From: an uncultured Treponema sp. | GTDB taxonomy: Bacteria; Spirochaetota; Spirochaetia; Treponematales; Treponemataceae | NCBI GenBank assembly: GCA_937877515.1 | Contig: CALFIX010000031.1 | Span: 30,438 to 94,437 of the forward strand | Length of the DNA stretch: 64,000 nt | Direction of reading: 5' to 3' | Shown: positions 1 to 9,539 of the stretch, in pieces | How positions within the stretch are numbered: the first letter of the stretch is position 1 | How the letters are laid out: each line of letters opens with the position of its first letter | Notes under the pieces: generated by a model | What the model was told of the DNA's origin: nothing | Databases searched by the model: none | What the model saw: the letters and a program-made list of their open reading frames with translations, nothing else | Made by a program: the position numbers and the translations under genes

Positions 1-507
1 GTAGGCATCGTTTATATGTATTCTATTTGCAGTTGCAGGGTCAACTTTTTTTAATTCTTCATAAAGAGAAGAATTTCCTTCTTTTTCTATCCGCTCCTTT
101 AGACCGGCTCTAACTGAAGGGTCACTTTCCGGAGTTTTTGGAAGTCCCATTAAAAAAGCCCTTATGTAAAAGCCTGTTCCTCCAACCACAATGGGAACCT
201 TATTTCGACTTAGAATTTCTTTACAGGCTGAATCTGCTGACGGTAAAAAATCGCCAAGTCCAAACTGCTCATCAGCATCTACAATATCTATAAGGTGATA
301 GGGAATTTGTTTTCTTTCATTTTCTGTGGGCTTTGCAGTTCCAATATTAAGAGACCTGTAAACCGCCTGACTGTCTGCACTTACAGCTTCTGCCATACCT
401 TTAAAAGCATAAAGACTGCTTTGGCCAAAAAGCTTTTCGACCAGTGCAGTCTTTCCACAAGCTGTAGGAGCAAAAATCACTATAACAGGACAAGCTCCGT
501 TTTGCAT
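1..507 (-). CDS. miaA: tRNA dimethylallyltransferase MiaA (3' part outside window)
   Basis: MiaA transfers a dimethylallyl group to N6 of adenine 37 in tRNAs that read U-starting codons. The 169 codons visible are the N-terminal half. They hold a P-loop-like start (IFAPTACGKTALVEK), the segment AVSADSQAVYRSLNIGTAKP that matches the family's substrate loop, and VVGGTGFYIRA, a hallmark of MiaA. The start ATG is at 505-507, three bases after the rpoZ stop, so the two genes form an operon. The reading frame is open to the left edge, where the gene is cut by the window and not broken. Confidence 0.95.
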   Translation of the reverse strand, partial: MQNGACPVIVIFAPTACGKTALVEKLFGQSSLYAFKGMAEAVSADSQAVYRSLNIGTAKPTENERKQIPYHLIDIVDADEQFGLGDFLPSADSACKEILSRNKVPIVVGGTGFYIRAFLMGLPKTPESDPSVRAGLKERIEKEGNSSLYEELKKVDPATANRIHINDAY

Positions 508-510
508 TTT

Positions 511-711
511 TTATTTCTGAGGTGCGTCAATACGATACTGAACTTCATTTGTAAAAAGCTGGCGAGCTGCAAGGCTTACAACTTTTCCGTCATGTTCTTC
601 TACTTCTGAGTCATGAAGCATAGCAAGCTGATAAGCACGGCGACTGGCTGCTACAGAAATTTCATACATGCCACCCTTAAATCTAATAAGTTCTTCCAGC
701 GGAAAAATCAT
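511..711 (-). CDS. rpoZ: RNA polymerase omega subunit
   Basis: This is a 66-aa protein of omega size. It starts MIFPLEELIRFKGGMYEI and contains the helix AASRRAYQLA, which matches the conserved omega core (normally R-A-x-Q-L/I). Omega binds the beta-prime subunit and helps RNA polymerase assembly. Spirochaete omega proteins are short and diverged, which fits. It is the first gene of an rpoZ-miaA operon read from the minus-strand promoter at 742-771. The small size limits certainty, but the motif and the position before miaA agree. Confidence 0.85.
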   Translation of the reverse strand: MIFPLEELIRFKGGMYEISVAASRRAYQLAMLHDSEVEEHDGKVVSLAARQLFTNEVQYRIDAPQK

Positions 712-741
712 TTAAAATACCTCTATCCAAAAAGTTAGGAG

Positions 742-771
742 ATTTTAACACATTTAAGCTAACAGTGTCAA
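742..771 (-). promoter_or_regulatory. Promoter of rpoZ-miaA
   Basis: On the minus strand there is a perfect -35 TTGACA (766-771), an 18-nt spacer and a -10 TAAAAT (742-747), about 30 nt before the rpoZ start. It is a sigma70-type promoter by sequence. Confidence 0.7.
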
Positions 772-852
772 TTTTTTGTAAAAAAAGTTTACCGTTTATA
801 AGCTAAAAAATAACATTATATATATCGTGGAGGAATATTAAGGAGGTATCTT

Positions 853-1644
853 TTGACAGTAACAGGGGAATCTGATAAACTCTTTTCCATGGGTGAGAGG
901 AATAGAAGTACGGAAGCAATTATACTTTCCGTTCATGAACAAGGCGAAAACAACAGAAGCGTCTGTGCTCTTTCTCCAGAAAACGGCATTTTTTACAGCA
1001 CGCTTTACGGAGGTCCCAAAAGTTCTTTAAGGTCACTTGTGCAGCCGTTTAACACTGGAACGATCTGGCTGTACGACGTTCCTTCTAAAAACTCAGTTAA
1101 AATAACAGATTTTGACGTAAAAAGCTGCCACTTAAGTTTTAGAGTAAATCTTTTTAAAATGTGGGCTGCGAATCTTGCATCTGAACTTATCATAAAAACA
1201 CACTGTGCAGGCGAAAGCAAAAGTGCATTCATTCTCTTAAAGGCTTTAACTGATGGAATGGAAAAATCTGACGAAAAGGAAGCAAGACTGGGGCTTTTAC
1301 GTTTTATGTGGAGGTACCTAAGTCTTTTGGGCTTACAGCCTGATGTAACGGAATGTTCTGTCTGCTCAAAAAAACTTCTCTCGGAACAAAAAGTTTTTTA
1401 CTCTCCTGAAACTCATAGTTTTTTGTGTTCAGAATGTTTTACTCAGTCAAACTTTAACCTGAATGCCAGCGGAGCAGCACTCACCTACTTAGCTGCAATA
1501 AATACACTTTCTCCTAAAAAAGTCAGAACCCTGAGTCTTACAGAGGAAGATGTATTTGAATTAAAAAAAATCTTATACTTCTTAATTGAAGAAGCCTGCT
1601 CTTCTCCATTGCAAAGCATAAAAAGTGGAGCTGGAATTTTGTAG
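853..1644 (+). CDS. recO: DNA repair protein RecO
   Basis: RecO works in the RecFOR pathway, displacing SSB and loading RecA on gapped DNA. The 263-aa protein has an N-terminal OB-fold-like segment (TEAIILSVHEQGENNRSVCALSPENG) and a C-terminal zinc-ribbon with two Cys pairs (CSVC near residue 170 and CSEC near 194). The TTG start at 853 is chosen because a perfect AGGAGG (841-846) lies 6 nt before it. A second start, ATG at 889, would begin just before the conserved OB strand but lacks a ribosome-binding site. The gene stands alone, with the nucleoside phosphorylase 90 bp downstream. Confidence 0.88.
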   Translation: MTVTGESDKLFSMGERNRSTEAIILSVHEQGENNRSVCALSPENGIFYSTLYGGPKSSLRSLVQPFNTGTIWLYDVPSKNSVKITDFDVKSCHLSFRVNLFKMWAANLASELIIKTHCAGESKSAFILLKALTDGMEKSDEKEARLGLLRFMWRYLSLLGLQPDVTECSVCSKKLLSEQKVFYSPETHSFLCSECFTQSNFNLNASGAALTYLAAINTLSPKKVRTLSLTEEDVFELKKILYFLIEEACSSPLQSIKSGAGIL

Positions 1645-1735
1645 GCGGTTCAAAAGCTAATAAACTTAATATGGAAACATAAGCTTATTTTGTATATACT
1701 ATAAGTGAAAATTACAAAACTACGGAGAAAATAAA

Positions 1736-3058
1736 ATGAGGGCAGCAGACATTATAATAAAAAAAAGACAGGGCGAAGAACTTTCAAGAGAAGAAATAGA
1801 ATTTTTAATTAAAGGCTACACAGACGGAAGCATTCCTGACTACCAGATGTCTTCATGGCTTATGGCTGTATTTTTTAAGGGCATGACTTTTAATGAAACA
1901 GGAATCTTAACGGAATGTATGCTCCACTCTGGAGAAACAATAAACCTTCACTCTGAAGAAAATGTAAAAAAAGGTTTAAGGGGACCTTTTGTTGACAAGC
2001 ACTCTACCGGCGGAGTTGGAGACAAGATAAGTCTTCCATTGGCCGCAATTGTTGCCAGTTGCGGAGTAAATATTCCCATGATGAGCGGCAGGGGGCTTGG
2101 ACACACAGGTGGAACTCTAGACAAACTGGAAGCCGTTGACGGTTACAATGTAAAGCTTAGCCCGGAAAAGTTTGCTTCTCTCATAGCAAAAACAGGCTTT
2201 GCAATGATGGGGCAGACAGAAAAAATTGCTCCAGCCGACAGAAAAATGTATGCACTGCGAGATGTAACAGGAACCGTAGAAAGCATTCCCCTCATAACAG
2301 CAAGTATTCTTTCTAAGAAAGTTGCAGAAGGAAGCGATGCATTGGTCTTTGACGTAAAATTTGGTAAGGGTGCATTCATGAAAGATATTGCAGACGCTAA
2401 AAGTCTGGCAACATCTCTTGTAAAAACATCTCAGTCAATGGGTAAGAAAGCCGTTGCCTTACTTACAAACATGGAAAGCCCGCTTGGTTTTAAGACTGGC
2501 AACTATCTTGAAGTTGAAGAGTCTGTTGAATGTCTTCTGGGTAAAGGACCGGAAGATGTTATGATGCTCACTTATGAGCTTGGCGCCAGAATGCTGGTTC
2601 TTGGAGAAAAGGCAAAAACTTTGGACGAAGGCATTTTGCTCTGTAAAAAAGCTGTTGAATCAGGAAAAGCATTGGAAAAGTTCCTGGAAAACATAAAAGA
2701 TCAGGGCGGAGACCCGGAAAAACTTATGAAAGAATTAGGGAAACGCCGCTCTCCTTTCCATACAGAACTGACTGCAGATGAAGATGGCTATCTGAATGTA
2801 GATGCTTACAAGGTTGGAGTTTCCTGCATAAACCTTGGAGTTGGAAGAAATAAAACTACAGATGCAGTTTCTCCTGACGCAGGCATAATCTTTAGAAAAA
2901 GACACGGAGACAAAGTAAGTAAAGGTGAAAAAATAATGGACATCTATGCAAAAGATGAAGCCTCTCTGCTCTCTGGAGCAGAAGCCTTAAAGGCCTCAAT
3001 AAGCTATAGTGCTGAAAAACCGGAAATAAAACAACTTATTCTTGAGGAAATAAAATAG
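1736..3058 (+). CDS. Pyrimidine-nucleoside (thymidine) phosphorylase
   Basis: Catalyses reversible phosphorolysis of thymidine, deoxyuridine or uridine to the base and (deoxy)ribose-1-phosphate for nucleoside salvage. The 440-aa length is normal. The family signature (KHSTGGVGDKISLPLAAIV) lies around residues 89-107, followed by the glycine-rich MMSGRGLGHTGGTLDKLE, and the C-terminal biotinyl/lipoyl-like hammerhead region (GIIFRKRHGDKVSKGEKIMDI) is present. Whether it is DeoA-type (thymidine only) or Pdp-type (broad) cannot be told from sequence alone. A GGAG sits before the ATG. The stop overlaps the recJ GTG by one base, so the genes are translationally coupled. Confidence 0.92.
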   Translation: MRAADIIIKKRQGEELSREEIEFLIKGYTDGSIPDYQMSSWLMAVFFKGMTFNETGILTECMLHSGETINLHSEENVKKGLRGPFVDKHSTGGVGDKISLPLAAIVASCGVNIPMMSGRGLGHTGGTLDKLEAVDGYNVKLSPEKFASLIAKTGFAMMGQTEKIAPADRKMYALRDVTGTVESIPLITASILSKKVAEGSDALVFDVKFGKGAFMKDIADAKSLATSLVKTSQSMGKKAVALLTNMESPLGFKTGNYLEVEESVECLLGKGPEDVMMLTYELGARMLVLGEKAKTLDEGILLCKKAVESGKALEKFLENIKDQGGDPEKLMKELGKRRSPFHTELTADEDGYLNVDAYKVGVSCINLGVGRNKTTDAVSPDAGIIFRKRHGDKVSKGEKIMDIYAKDEASLLSGAEALKASISYSAEKPEIKQLILEEIK

Positions 3059-5196
3059 TGTCTACCTGGAACAAAAAAGAAATTTTAAAAGAAGATGTTG
3101 AACGTATAAAACAAAAATATAATTTAGATGCACTGACTGCAAGCATAATGGTTCGACGTGGAATTACAGAAGGCAGGGACATTCTTTACTATCTGGAAGA
3201 TGATTTAAGATTCCAGCACAGTCCATTTTCTTTTAATGCCATGGAAGATGCTGTTGATAGAGTTTTATACGCAAAAGAAGAAAACGAAAAGGTTCTTATT
3301 TTTGGCGACAGAGATGTTGACGGAATTACAGCGACAACCGTTTTATACGATGCCCTAAAAAGCATTGGAATAGATGTTCAGTACAAACTTCCTGGTAAAG
3401 ATGATCCGTACGGGTTAAACATGAAGGCCGTTGATGACTTTGCTTCCCAGTATGGCTCACTTATTATAACAGTAGACTGCGGTATTTCTAACACAGAAGA
3501 AATTGCGCATGCGGCAAGTTTAGGGCTTGATGTAATTGTCATGGATCATCATAATCCGCCAGAAAAATTGCCTGAACCTGCAATTATAATAGACGCAAAA
3601 ACAGAAAACTCAGGTTACCCATTCAAGGACATTTCAGGATGTGCCGTTGTTTATAAATTTGTAAGCGCACTTAGATTTTCTGAAAGCAAATGGTACAAAG
3701 AAGAAGTCGCCCTCTTGAACATTCAAGAAGATAAAGAAGACGACACGGCAACAATCGATATCATAAAAGTAAGAAATCTTATTCCAGTAAGCAGACTTTC
3801 GCAAAAAATAAATGGACAAACTTCTGTTTCTGAAACAGGCATTCCGTCTTTTCTGCAGGGGCAAATAATACTTGTATGGGACAAAGCTTTACAAGACAAA
3901 CTGTTAAAACAAACATTCGGTTTAGGAGCCGAATTTAACACACTTGACATAAGAGAAGAAGTTATAAAATTTTTTCCTTCAATGAACGGACTTCCACTTT
4001 CCAAGATAAAGACACTTTCTAAAATTGCAAAATACGGGAATCACGAGCCGACAGAAATCGGAGGCTTTTACAATATTTTTGTAACATACGTTCAGAAGAC
4101 AATAAAAAATGAGTTTCCAGAATTTTCAGAACAGGAAGAAAAAGATTTACAGTTAGTTTCCCTGGCTGCCCTTGCAGACATTATGCCGATGAAAAATGAA
4201 AACAGAATCTTTGTAAAAAAAGGCTTAGAATCCATAAACTCAGGAAAAGTACGGCCTGGTTTACTAAACCTGATGGCAGAACTAAATCTTTTAGGAAAAA
4301 GAGTTTCTTCTACAGATTTAAGCTGGGTTGTTGTTTCGAATCTAAATGCAGCCGGTAGGATGGGAAATCCAGAATACGCGGCAGAGCTTTTCTTAACAGG
4401 AGAACAGGCTTTTAGAGATGGAATGGCAAAAAAAATAATGGAGCTAAATTCAAAAAGAAAACAGTATTCTACAGAAGGCTTCAGCTATGCTCTGACACAG
4501 GCAGAAGAATCCATAAAAAAGCATTATGGAAAGCTCTGTTTTGTTATTGATGAAAAAATAAACAGAGGTGTAAGCGGAATAATTGCAGGACGACTGACAA
4601 GCCGTTTTGACGTACCGTCCATTGTTGTTACTTTTGTAGATGACATTGCTTTTGGTTCTGTAAGAAGTTCAAGAAATTTTTCTGCACCAGACTTCTTAAA
4701 TAAAATGAGCGACATATTTTTAAACTTCGGCGGACACAATGCAGCTGCAGGCTTCAGCTTAAAAAAAGAAAAGCTAGAAGAATTTAGGGAAAGAGTTTTT
4801 ACGCTTAGCAGGGATATAGTTCTAACAGACTCAACTCTTGGAACATACCAGGTTGATGCAGAACTTCCTGCCTCATTTTTAACACCAAACCTCTTAAAAG
4901 TTTCTGATTGCTTTGAGCCTTTTGGAGAAGAAAATCAAAGTCTTTTATTCATGACAAAGAATATTCCTGTCCTAGATGCTCTTCTTATGGGAAAAGGTGA
5001 AAAACAGCATCTGAAAATTTATGTTGGAAATGAAAAATACAAATGGCCCGCATTATTTTGGAACGAAGGCGAAAGACTTCATAGAGATTTTGAAATTGGC
5101 GACAAAGTTGACATTTTGTATCACGTAGAAAGAAACACTTTTAATGGTGTAGAAACACCTCAACTGATACTCATCGATATAAAAAAATCATACTAA
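3058..5196 (+). CDS. recJ: Single-stranded-DNA-specific exonuclease RecJ, with a large insert
   Basis: RecJ degrades single-stranded DNA 5' to 3' in recombination and mismatch repair, using a two-metal DHH active site. The motifs are in order: GDRDVDG (83-89), TVDCGIS (138-144), the DHH triplet (163-165), LADIMP (about 372-377) and the DHHA1 motif FGGHNAAAGFS near 557. At 712 aa it is longer than typical RecJ because about 150 residues (roughly 210-365) are inserted between the DHH block and the fourth motif. The GTG start overlaps the preceding stop by one base (TAGTG). Confidence 0.93.
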   Translation: MSTWNKKEILKEDVERIKQKYNLDALTASIMVRRGITEGRDILYYLEDDLRFQHSPFSFNAMEDAVDRVLYAKEENEKVLIFGDRDVDGITATTVLYDALKSIGIDVQYKLPGKDDPYGLNMKAVDDFASQYGSLIITVDCGISNTEEIAHAASLGLDVIVMDHHNPPEKLPEPAIIIDAKTENSGYPFKDISGCAVVYKFVSALRFSESKWYKEEVALLNIQEDKEDDTATIDIIKVRNLIPVSRLSQKINGQTSVSETGIPSFLQGQIILVWDKALQDKLLKQTFGLGAEFNTLDIREEVIKFFPSMNGLPLSKIKTLSKIAKYGNHEPTEIGGFYNIFVTYVQKTIKNEFPEFSEQEEKDLQLVSLAALADIMPMKNENRIFVKKGLESINSGKVRPGLLNLMAELNLLGKRVSSTDLSWVVVSNLNAAGRMGNPEYAAELFLTGEQAFRDGMAKKIMELNSKRKQYSTEGFSYALTQAEESIKKHYGKLCFVIDEKINRGVSGIIAGRLTSRFDVPSIVVTFVDDIAFGSVRSSRNFSAPDFLNKMSDIFLNFGGHNAAAGFSLKKEKLEEFRERVFTLSRDIVLTDSTLGTYQVDAELPASFLTPNLLKVSDCFEPFGEENQSLLFMTKNIPVLDALLMGKGEKQHLKIYVGNEKYKWPALFWNEGERLHRDFEIGDKVDILYHVERNTFNGVETPQLILIDIKKSY

Positions 5197-5216
5197 AAAA
5201 GAGAGGAGAAAATAAA

Positions 5217-6224
5217 ATGAAAAAGCAAACAAAAAAAATTCTAAGCCTGGTAACAATTCCATTTTTATGTGCAATACTTAGCTTTGCAGAAACTAGAGAA
5301 GCTTCTTTTACAGGAGAAGACTATGACATTCACCTTGTATATAATGACTCGGCTTTTCCAGGAGATGCAGTTTTTGTAAGGATGAAATTTTCGCAGGGCT
5401 CAAAAAAGACAAAGGCCAGTAAAGAAACATTCAACTCCACAACAGCATCCCTTTCACTTTATCTAAATGACAAGCGTTTAGACAAGGCAGATTTTTATGT
5501 TTTAAACGATGAAACAAATAGAAACACTCTGACATTACTTTCCGGCATTCCTCTTTCTTCATGGTGGACAGAGGATAACGGCTATAAACTAAAGGTAAGC
5601 TATAATCTATATGGCTCTAAGCTTATGGAATTCGAGCTTCCTTTTAACATTGAAAATAAAGAATTTATTAGCGAAACAATTCCTCTAAACGATTCAAACA
5701 CAAGCATAAAGACAGATACTTCTCCCAAAAGAATGTTCCAGATAGAAAAATTAAATGGTATTTTAGGAACAATTAACCCAAAAGCAATTTATCAGGTTTC
5801 TGCATACACGCCTCCAACAACAGCTACAAGAAGAACATCATTTTTTGCAGACAGAAGAGTTTACGCATATTCAAACGGAAAATCTTCTACAAGCCTACAT
5901 TACGGAACAGATTATGGAATTCCAACAGGCTCTACAGTTACAGCCTGTGCAGGCGGTAAAGTTGTTCTTGCAGAAGACAGGGTTTCTACGGGCTGGAGCG
6001 TAGTCATAGAACACTTACCTGGCTTATACAGTCTTTACTACCACATGAGCGAACTGAAAGTAAAAGAAGGTGACACTGTAAAAATGGGAGAGCTAATTGG
6101 CTTAAGCGGTGCAACAGGACTGGCAACAGGACCACATCTTCATTGGGAAATGAGACTTAATATGAGTGCCGTAAACCCAGACTACTTTACGCAGGATTTT
6201 ACATTTGATAAATACGATTTCTAA
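5217..6224 (+). CDS. Secreted M23 (LytM-type) peptidase
   Basis: This is a 335-aa exported protein. It has a signal peptide (KKILSLVTIPFLCAILSFA), about 180 residues of beta-rich sequence with no recognised domain, then an M23/LytM domain at roughly 215-325. Zinc ligands are visible as HYGTD (the HxxxD motif) and the HLH of TGPHLHWEM, so the domain should be catalytic or at least metal-binding. Such proteins cut or bind peptidoglycan cross-bridges in the periplasm. It follows recJ by 20 bp with a good ribosome-binding site (AGAGGAG) and may be co-transcribed. The actual bond cut is not predictable. Confidence 0.9.
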   Translation: MKKQTKKILSLVTIPFLCAILSFAETREASFTGEDYDIHLVYNDSAFPGDAVFVRMKFSQGSKKTKASKETFNSTTASLSLYLNDKRLDKADFYVLNDETNRNTLTLLSGIPLSSWWTEDNGYKLKVSYNLYGSKLMEFELPFNIENKEFISETIPLNDSNTSIKTDTSPKRMFQIEKLNGILGTINPKAIYQVSAYTPPTTATRRTSFFADRRVYAYSNGKSSTSLHYGTDYGIPTGSTVTACAGGKVVLAEDRVSTGWSVVIEHLPGLYSLYYHMSELKVKEGDTVKMGELIGLSGATGLATGPHLHWEMRLNMSAVNPDYFTQDFTFDKYDF

Positions 6225-6235
6225 AATATAAAATA

Positions 6236-6826
6236 TTAATTTTTCTGGAGCGAGAGACTTTCTCCACTCCAGAAGAAATTATATTCAACACCACTTTCTA
6301 AAACCGTCAAATCAAAAACTTCAGTTCCGACATTTTTTGAAAAGACACTGCTAGACGGTCTATAAGCAAAACGGGCTAAATTATAAAACGAAGAAGCTTC
6401 TTTTGGGATAAAATTTGGCGGAGAGAGTAAAAACATATTTTTCTCAAATAAAAACTTGGAAAAAGAAATTCCCTTATGAAAAGTATTGCTTTGCTTTATA
6501 TAGACCTTTGAAGGAAATATAAATTTTTTTTCAGAAAAATCTAACCGAATGAAACTTACATAAAGATTTTTTGAATGCCAGGAACGTTCAACTGTAAAAA
6601 GCTCAGAACCGTCAAAAGAATTTACGGTAATCCTGGCACTTATAGAGTCTTCACTTCTTCCGTAAATATATACGGAAAGAATTTCTCCGGCACACACGGG
6701 AGTATTTTTTGCACAGGAAAAACATGACAGATATGAAAAACAAAATACAAACGTAAATGCTATAAAAATAATGAGAATTAAAGTTGACAGTGCATAAATT
6801 ATTTTATCACTAAGCTTCATGAACAA
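6236..6826 (-). CDS. Membrane-anchored protein of unknown function
   Basis: I do not recognise this 196-aa protein. It has one N-terminal membrane helix (about residues 8-32), a short Cys-containing stretch (SYLSCFSCAKN) and then a beta-rich domain expected on the periplasmic side. It overlaps the end of ligA by 17 bases, so translation is probably coupled to ligA. The second in-frame ATG, at 6820, is an equally possible start. Confidence 0.7.
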   Translation of the reverse strand: MFMKLSDKIIYALSTLILIIFIAFTFVFCFSYLSCFSCAKNTPVCAGEILSVYIYGRSEDSISARITVNSFDGSELFTVERSWHSKNLYVSFIRLDFSEKKFIFPSKVYIKQSNTFHKGISFSKFLFEKNMFLLSPPNFIPKEASSFYNLARFAYRPSSSVFSKNVGTEVFDLTVLESGVEYNFFWSGESLSLQKN

Positions 6827-8744
6827 GCCTTAAAAACTCTTCTTCGTTAATTACAGGTATTCCTAAACTTAATGCCTTTACATTTTTAGAAGAGCCGCTT
6901 GATGTATCATTTGTAACCAAATAGCTTAAGTCCTTAACTACTGACGACTTTACGGTCCCTCCATTTTCCTTAACCAGAGAAGCCGCATCATTTCTTTTTA
7001 AGGAATGCAATTCTCCTGTAAAACAAAAAGAAAGACCAGAAAGCTTACCTTCAGCAGAAGCCTGCTTTATCTTTATTATTCCATCATCTATAAGCTTTTG
7101 CATTTCTACCCTATTTTCTTCAAGTCCACTCTTTAACGTTTTAGCCATTATTAAGGCAAAACCATAAACGCCGGCAATTTCCTCTTCTGTGGCAGAAAAC
7201 AAAGAATCTAAAGTTTTATAACCTGCATCAACAAGTTTTTCTACAACAGTTTCACCTATTCCTTCTATATCAAAACCGGCAACAAACTGAGAAAGAGAAA
7301 TTGTTTTATGAGACTGAATTGAAGAATAAACTTTTTGAGCACCCAAAGATTTTTTTTCTTGAGAAAGACTCTCTTCATTTAAGAAAAATGGTGTTAAAGT
7401 TTCTTCTGTAAGAAAATAAAAATCAGAAATGGATTTTACTTTTCCAGAAGAAAAAAGTTCTCTAACCAAAGTGTCTCCCAGGTCTCTAATATCTAATACA
7501 CTGACCCATTTTAAAAGCTGATGTAAAACTTTCTTTTCACAACTTTTATTCGGGCAATAAAGTCTGGTTCCTTCATCTATTAATTTTGTCTTACACGTTT
7601 CGCATACACAAGGTACATTAACAGGACTTAATTTTTCTTCTAAAGACACGTCATGTAAAACACTTTCCACCTTAGGAATAATTTCTCCACGTTTAACAAC
7701 AACAACGTGACTACCAATACTTAAACCTAACGTTCGGATTGTATTTGGATTTGCCAGGCTTGCACGCTGAACAACAGTACCATTAAGTTCAACAGGATCA
7801 AAAACTGCAACAGGAGTATATGTAGAGCCGGACTCATTCCATTCAACTGCACGAACAACACTAACTGCTTCTTCAAGGCTAAATTTAAAGGCAATTTGCC
7901 TGTCTGGACGGGCTCTGAGAGCATCTTCATGATTTACCCTTCTCTCTTTTATGACAAGACCGTCTATATCAAATGGAAGAGTCTTTCTTTCTTCCATAAC
8001 TCTTGCTCTGTAATCAATAACGGACTGAGCAGTGCGGCACAATTCCAGGTTAACAGGAGAAAAACCGCATTCTTTTAGCCATAGAATTTTATCTTCCTCG
8101 TCTACAAAAGGCTGAGAACCTTCTGTAGCCCAGACATCATAAGTTATAAGCTCTAAGTATTCACTGCCACTTCCATCCTTGCGCTTCATCAAGCCGTTTG
8201 CAGCGTTACGACAGTTAGCTTTATTAGAAAAATACTTTTTATGAACTTCATGAGCCATTATAACTTCACCACGAATTCCACCTGTAAAATCTATAGGATT
8301 ATTGTCCTTATCATAAAGATAAGGAATCACACCCTTCATTTTTTTTGCATTATCAGTAATTACATCACCAACAGAGCCATCACCTCTAGTAACGGCCCTA
8401 ACTAATTCACCATGTCTATATTGAAGCTCCAGACTTGCTCCGTCAAGCTTATACTCAACTAAATATTCATCATACAGGTGCTTTTCTGCCCAGGCAAGAA
8501 ATTGTTCGGGGTTTGCAGCTTTTTCCTGGCTACCCATTGGCATTACATGACTTGCTTTTTGAAAATTCCCACTGTCCGCACCAACTTTATGCAATATTGG
8601 GTTTGATGGATCTAAGGATTTTAATTCATCCCAAAGCTTATCAAATTCTGCATCAGAAATTTCAGCTTCACCATTGTAATAAGATGACTGATATTGAGTA
8701 ATAAGTTTTTCTAACTCGCCAACTCTAGAGTCAAACAAGTCCAT
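6810..8744 (-). CDS. ligA: NAD-dependent DNA ligase LigA
   Basis: Seals nicks with NAD+ as AMP donor in replication and repair. The 644-aa protein shows the full domain order: NAD-binding Ia domain, adenylation domain with the KLDG motif (K99), OB fold, a four-Cys zinc finger near residues 380-402 (CVCETC and CPNKSC), helix-hairpin-helix repeats (FDIEGIGETVVEKLVDAG) and a C-terminal BRCT domain from about 567 (GLSFCFTGEL). It is a little shorter than typical LigA of about 670 aa, without loss of a domain. The start ATG overlaps the trmB stop, so it sits in a minus-strand operon. Confidence 0.97.
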   Translation of the reverse strand: MDLFDSRVGELEKLITQYQSSYYNGEAEISDAEFDKLWDELKSLDPSNPILHKVGADSGNFQKASHVMPMGSQEKAANPEQFLAWAEKHLYDEYLVEYKLDGASLELQYRHGELVRAVTRGDGSVGDVITDNAKKMKGVIPYLYDKDNNPIDFTGGIRGEVIMAHEVHKKYFSNKANCRNAANGLMKRKDGSGSEYLELITYDVWATEGSQPFVDEEDKILWLKECGFSPVNLELCRTAQSVIDYRARVMEERKTLPFDIDGLVIKERRVNHEDALRARPDRQIAFKFSLEEAVSVVRAVEWNESGSTYTPVAVFDPVELNGTVVQRASLANPNTIRTLGLSIGSHVVVVKRGEIIPKVESVLHDVSLEEKLSPVNVPCVCETCKTKLIDEGTRLYCPNKSCEKKVLHQLLKWVSVLDIRDLGDTLVRELFSSGKVKSISDFYFLTEETLTPFFLNEESLSQEKKSLGAQKVYSSIQSHKTISLSQFVAGFDIEGIGETVVEKLVDAGYKTLDSLFSATEEEIAGVYGFALIMAKTLKSGLEENRVEMQKLIDDGIIKIKQASAEGKLSGLSFCFTGELHSLKRNDAASLVKENGGTVKSSVVKDLSYLVTNDTSSGSSKNVKALSLGIPVINEEEFLRLVHEA

Positions 8745-9538
8745 TATTCTTCCTCTTTTTTTATAAAGAAAAGTTCATGAATTTCGTGCCCCTGCTCAAG
8801 ACCTTTCTTTTCAAATTTTGTACGAGGTCTCCATTCCTGATGAGGAGCATAACCGTCATACTTGTTGTATAAAAGCGGCGTATTATTTAATTCTTCCAAG
8901 GCAGATTCTGCATACTCATTCCAGTCAGTTGCAAAATAAAGGTAACCACCCGGAGCCAGTTTTTGAGCAAGCAAATCTGTACGGGGACGCTGCAGCATTC
9001 TTCTCTTATGATGCTTTTTCTTAGGCCAGGGGTCAGGAAAAAATATATGAAATGCTTCTATGGAATTATCAGGAATCATCGTTTCTAAAATTTCCAAGGC
9101 ATCATGTTCAATTATATATAGATTTTTTAGCTGGCGGTTTTTAATTTCTCCTAAAAGCCTACCAACTCCTGGCTTATGAACCTCACTTCCAAGATAGTTC
9201 ATTTCTGGATTAGCTTCTGCAATCAATGCGGTTGCATGCCCCATGCCAAATCCAATTTCCATTGTTACAGGATTATTATTTCCAAAGATTTCTGTAAAAT
9301 TTAATGTTCTGTGTTCAAAGGGAATGCACCAAACCTGATGCAGATCTGCATAATTGTGTTTTTCGCCCTCTGTCATACGTCCGGCTCTTACAACATACGT
9401 TTTTACAGGACGCCTAAAAATTCCTTCTGTTAATTCTTCTTGTAAAGGCTCATCGGCCATAGTCGAAGGGGGTTCTCCGTCAAAACCATCGCAGGAAGAC
9501 TCGCTTTCTGCATTAAAAGTAATTTGATTTTCGCTCAT
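8744..9538 (-). CDS. trmB: tRNA (guanine-N7-)-methyltransferase TrmB
   Basis: Methylates N7 of G46 in the tRNA variable loop with S-adenosylmethionine. The SAM-binding motif MEIGFGMGHA lies near residue 93 and the TrmB signature FFPDPWPKKKHHKRR near 164-178. There is an acidic N-terminal extension of about 55 residues before the conserved region. I chose the ATG at 9538 (264 aa) because GGAG lies 9 nt before it; an upstream in-frame ATG at 9553 lacks a ribosome-binding site and would overlap the preceding lipoprotein gene. Confidence 0.93.
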   Translation of the reverse strand: MSENQITFNAESESSCDGFDGEPPSTMADEPLQEELTEGIFRRPVKTYVVRAGRMTEGEKHNYADLHQVWCIPFEHRTLNFTEIFGNNNPVTMEIGFGMGHATALIAEANPEMNYLGSEVHKPGVGRLLGEIKNRQLKNLYIIEHDALEILETMIPDNSIEAFHIFFPDPWPKKKHHKRRMLQRPRTDLLAQKLAPGGYLYFATDWNEYAESALEELNNTPLLYNKYDGYAPHQEWRPRTKFEKKGLEQGHEIHELFFIKKEEE

Positions 9539-9539
9539 G

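Noticed and set aside
295..609. Plus-strand reading frame opposite miaA and rpoZ
   Set aside because: Overlaps two recognised genes on the other strand and has no domain or ribosome-binding site.
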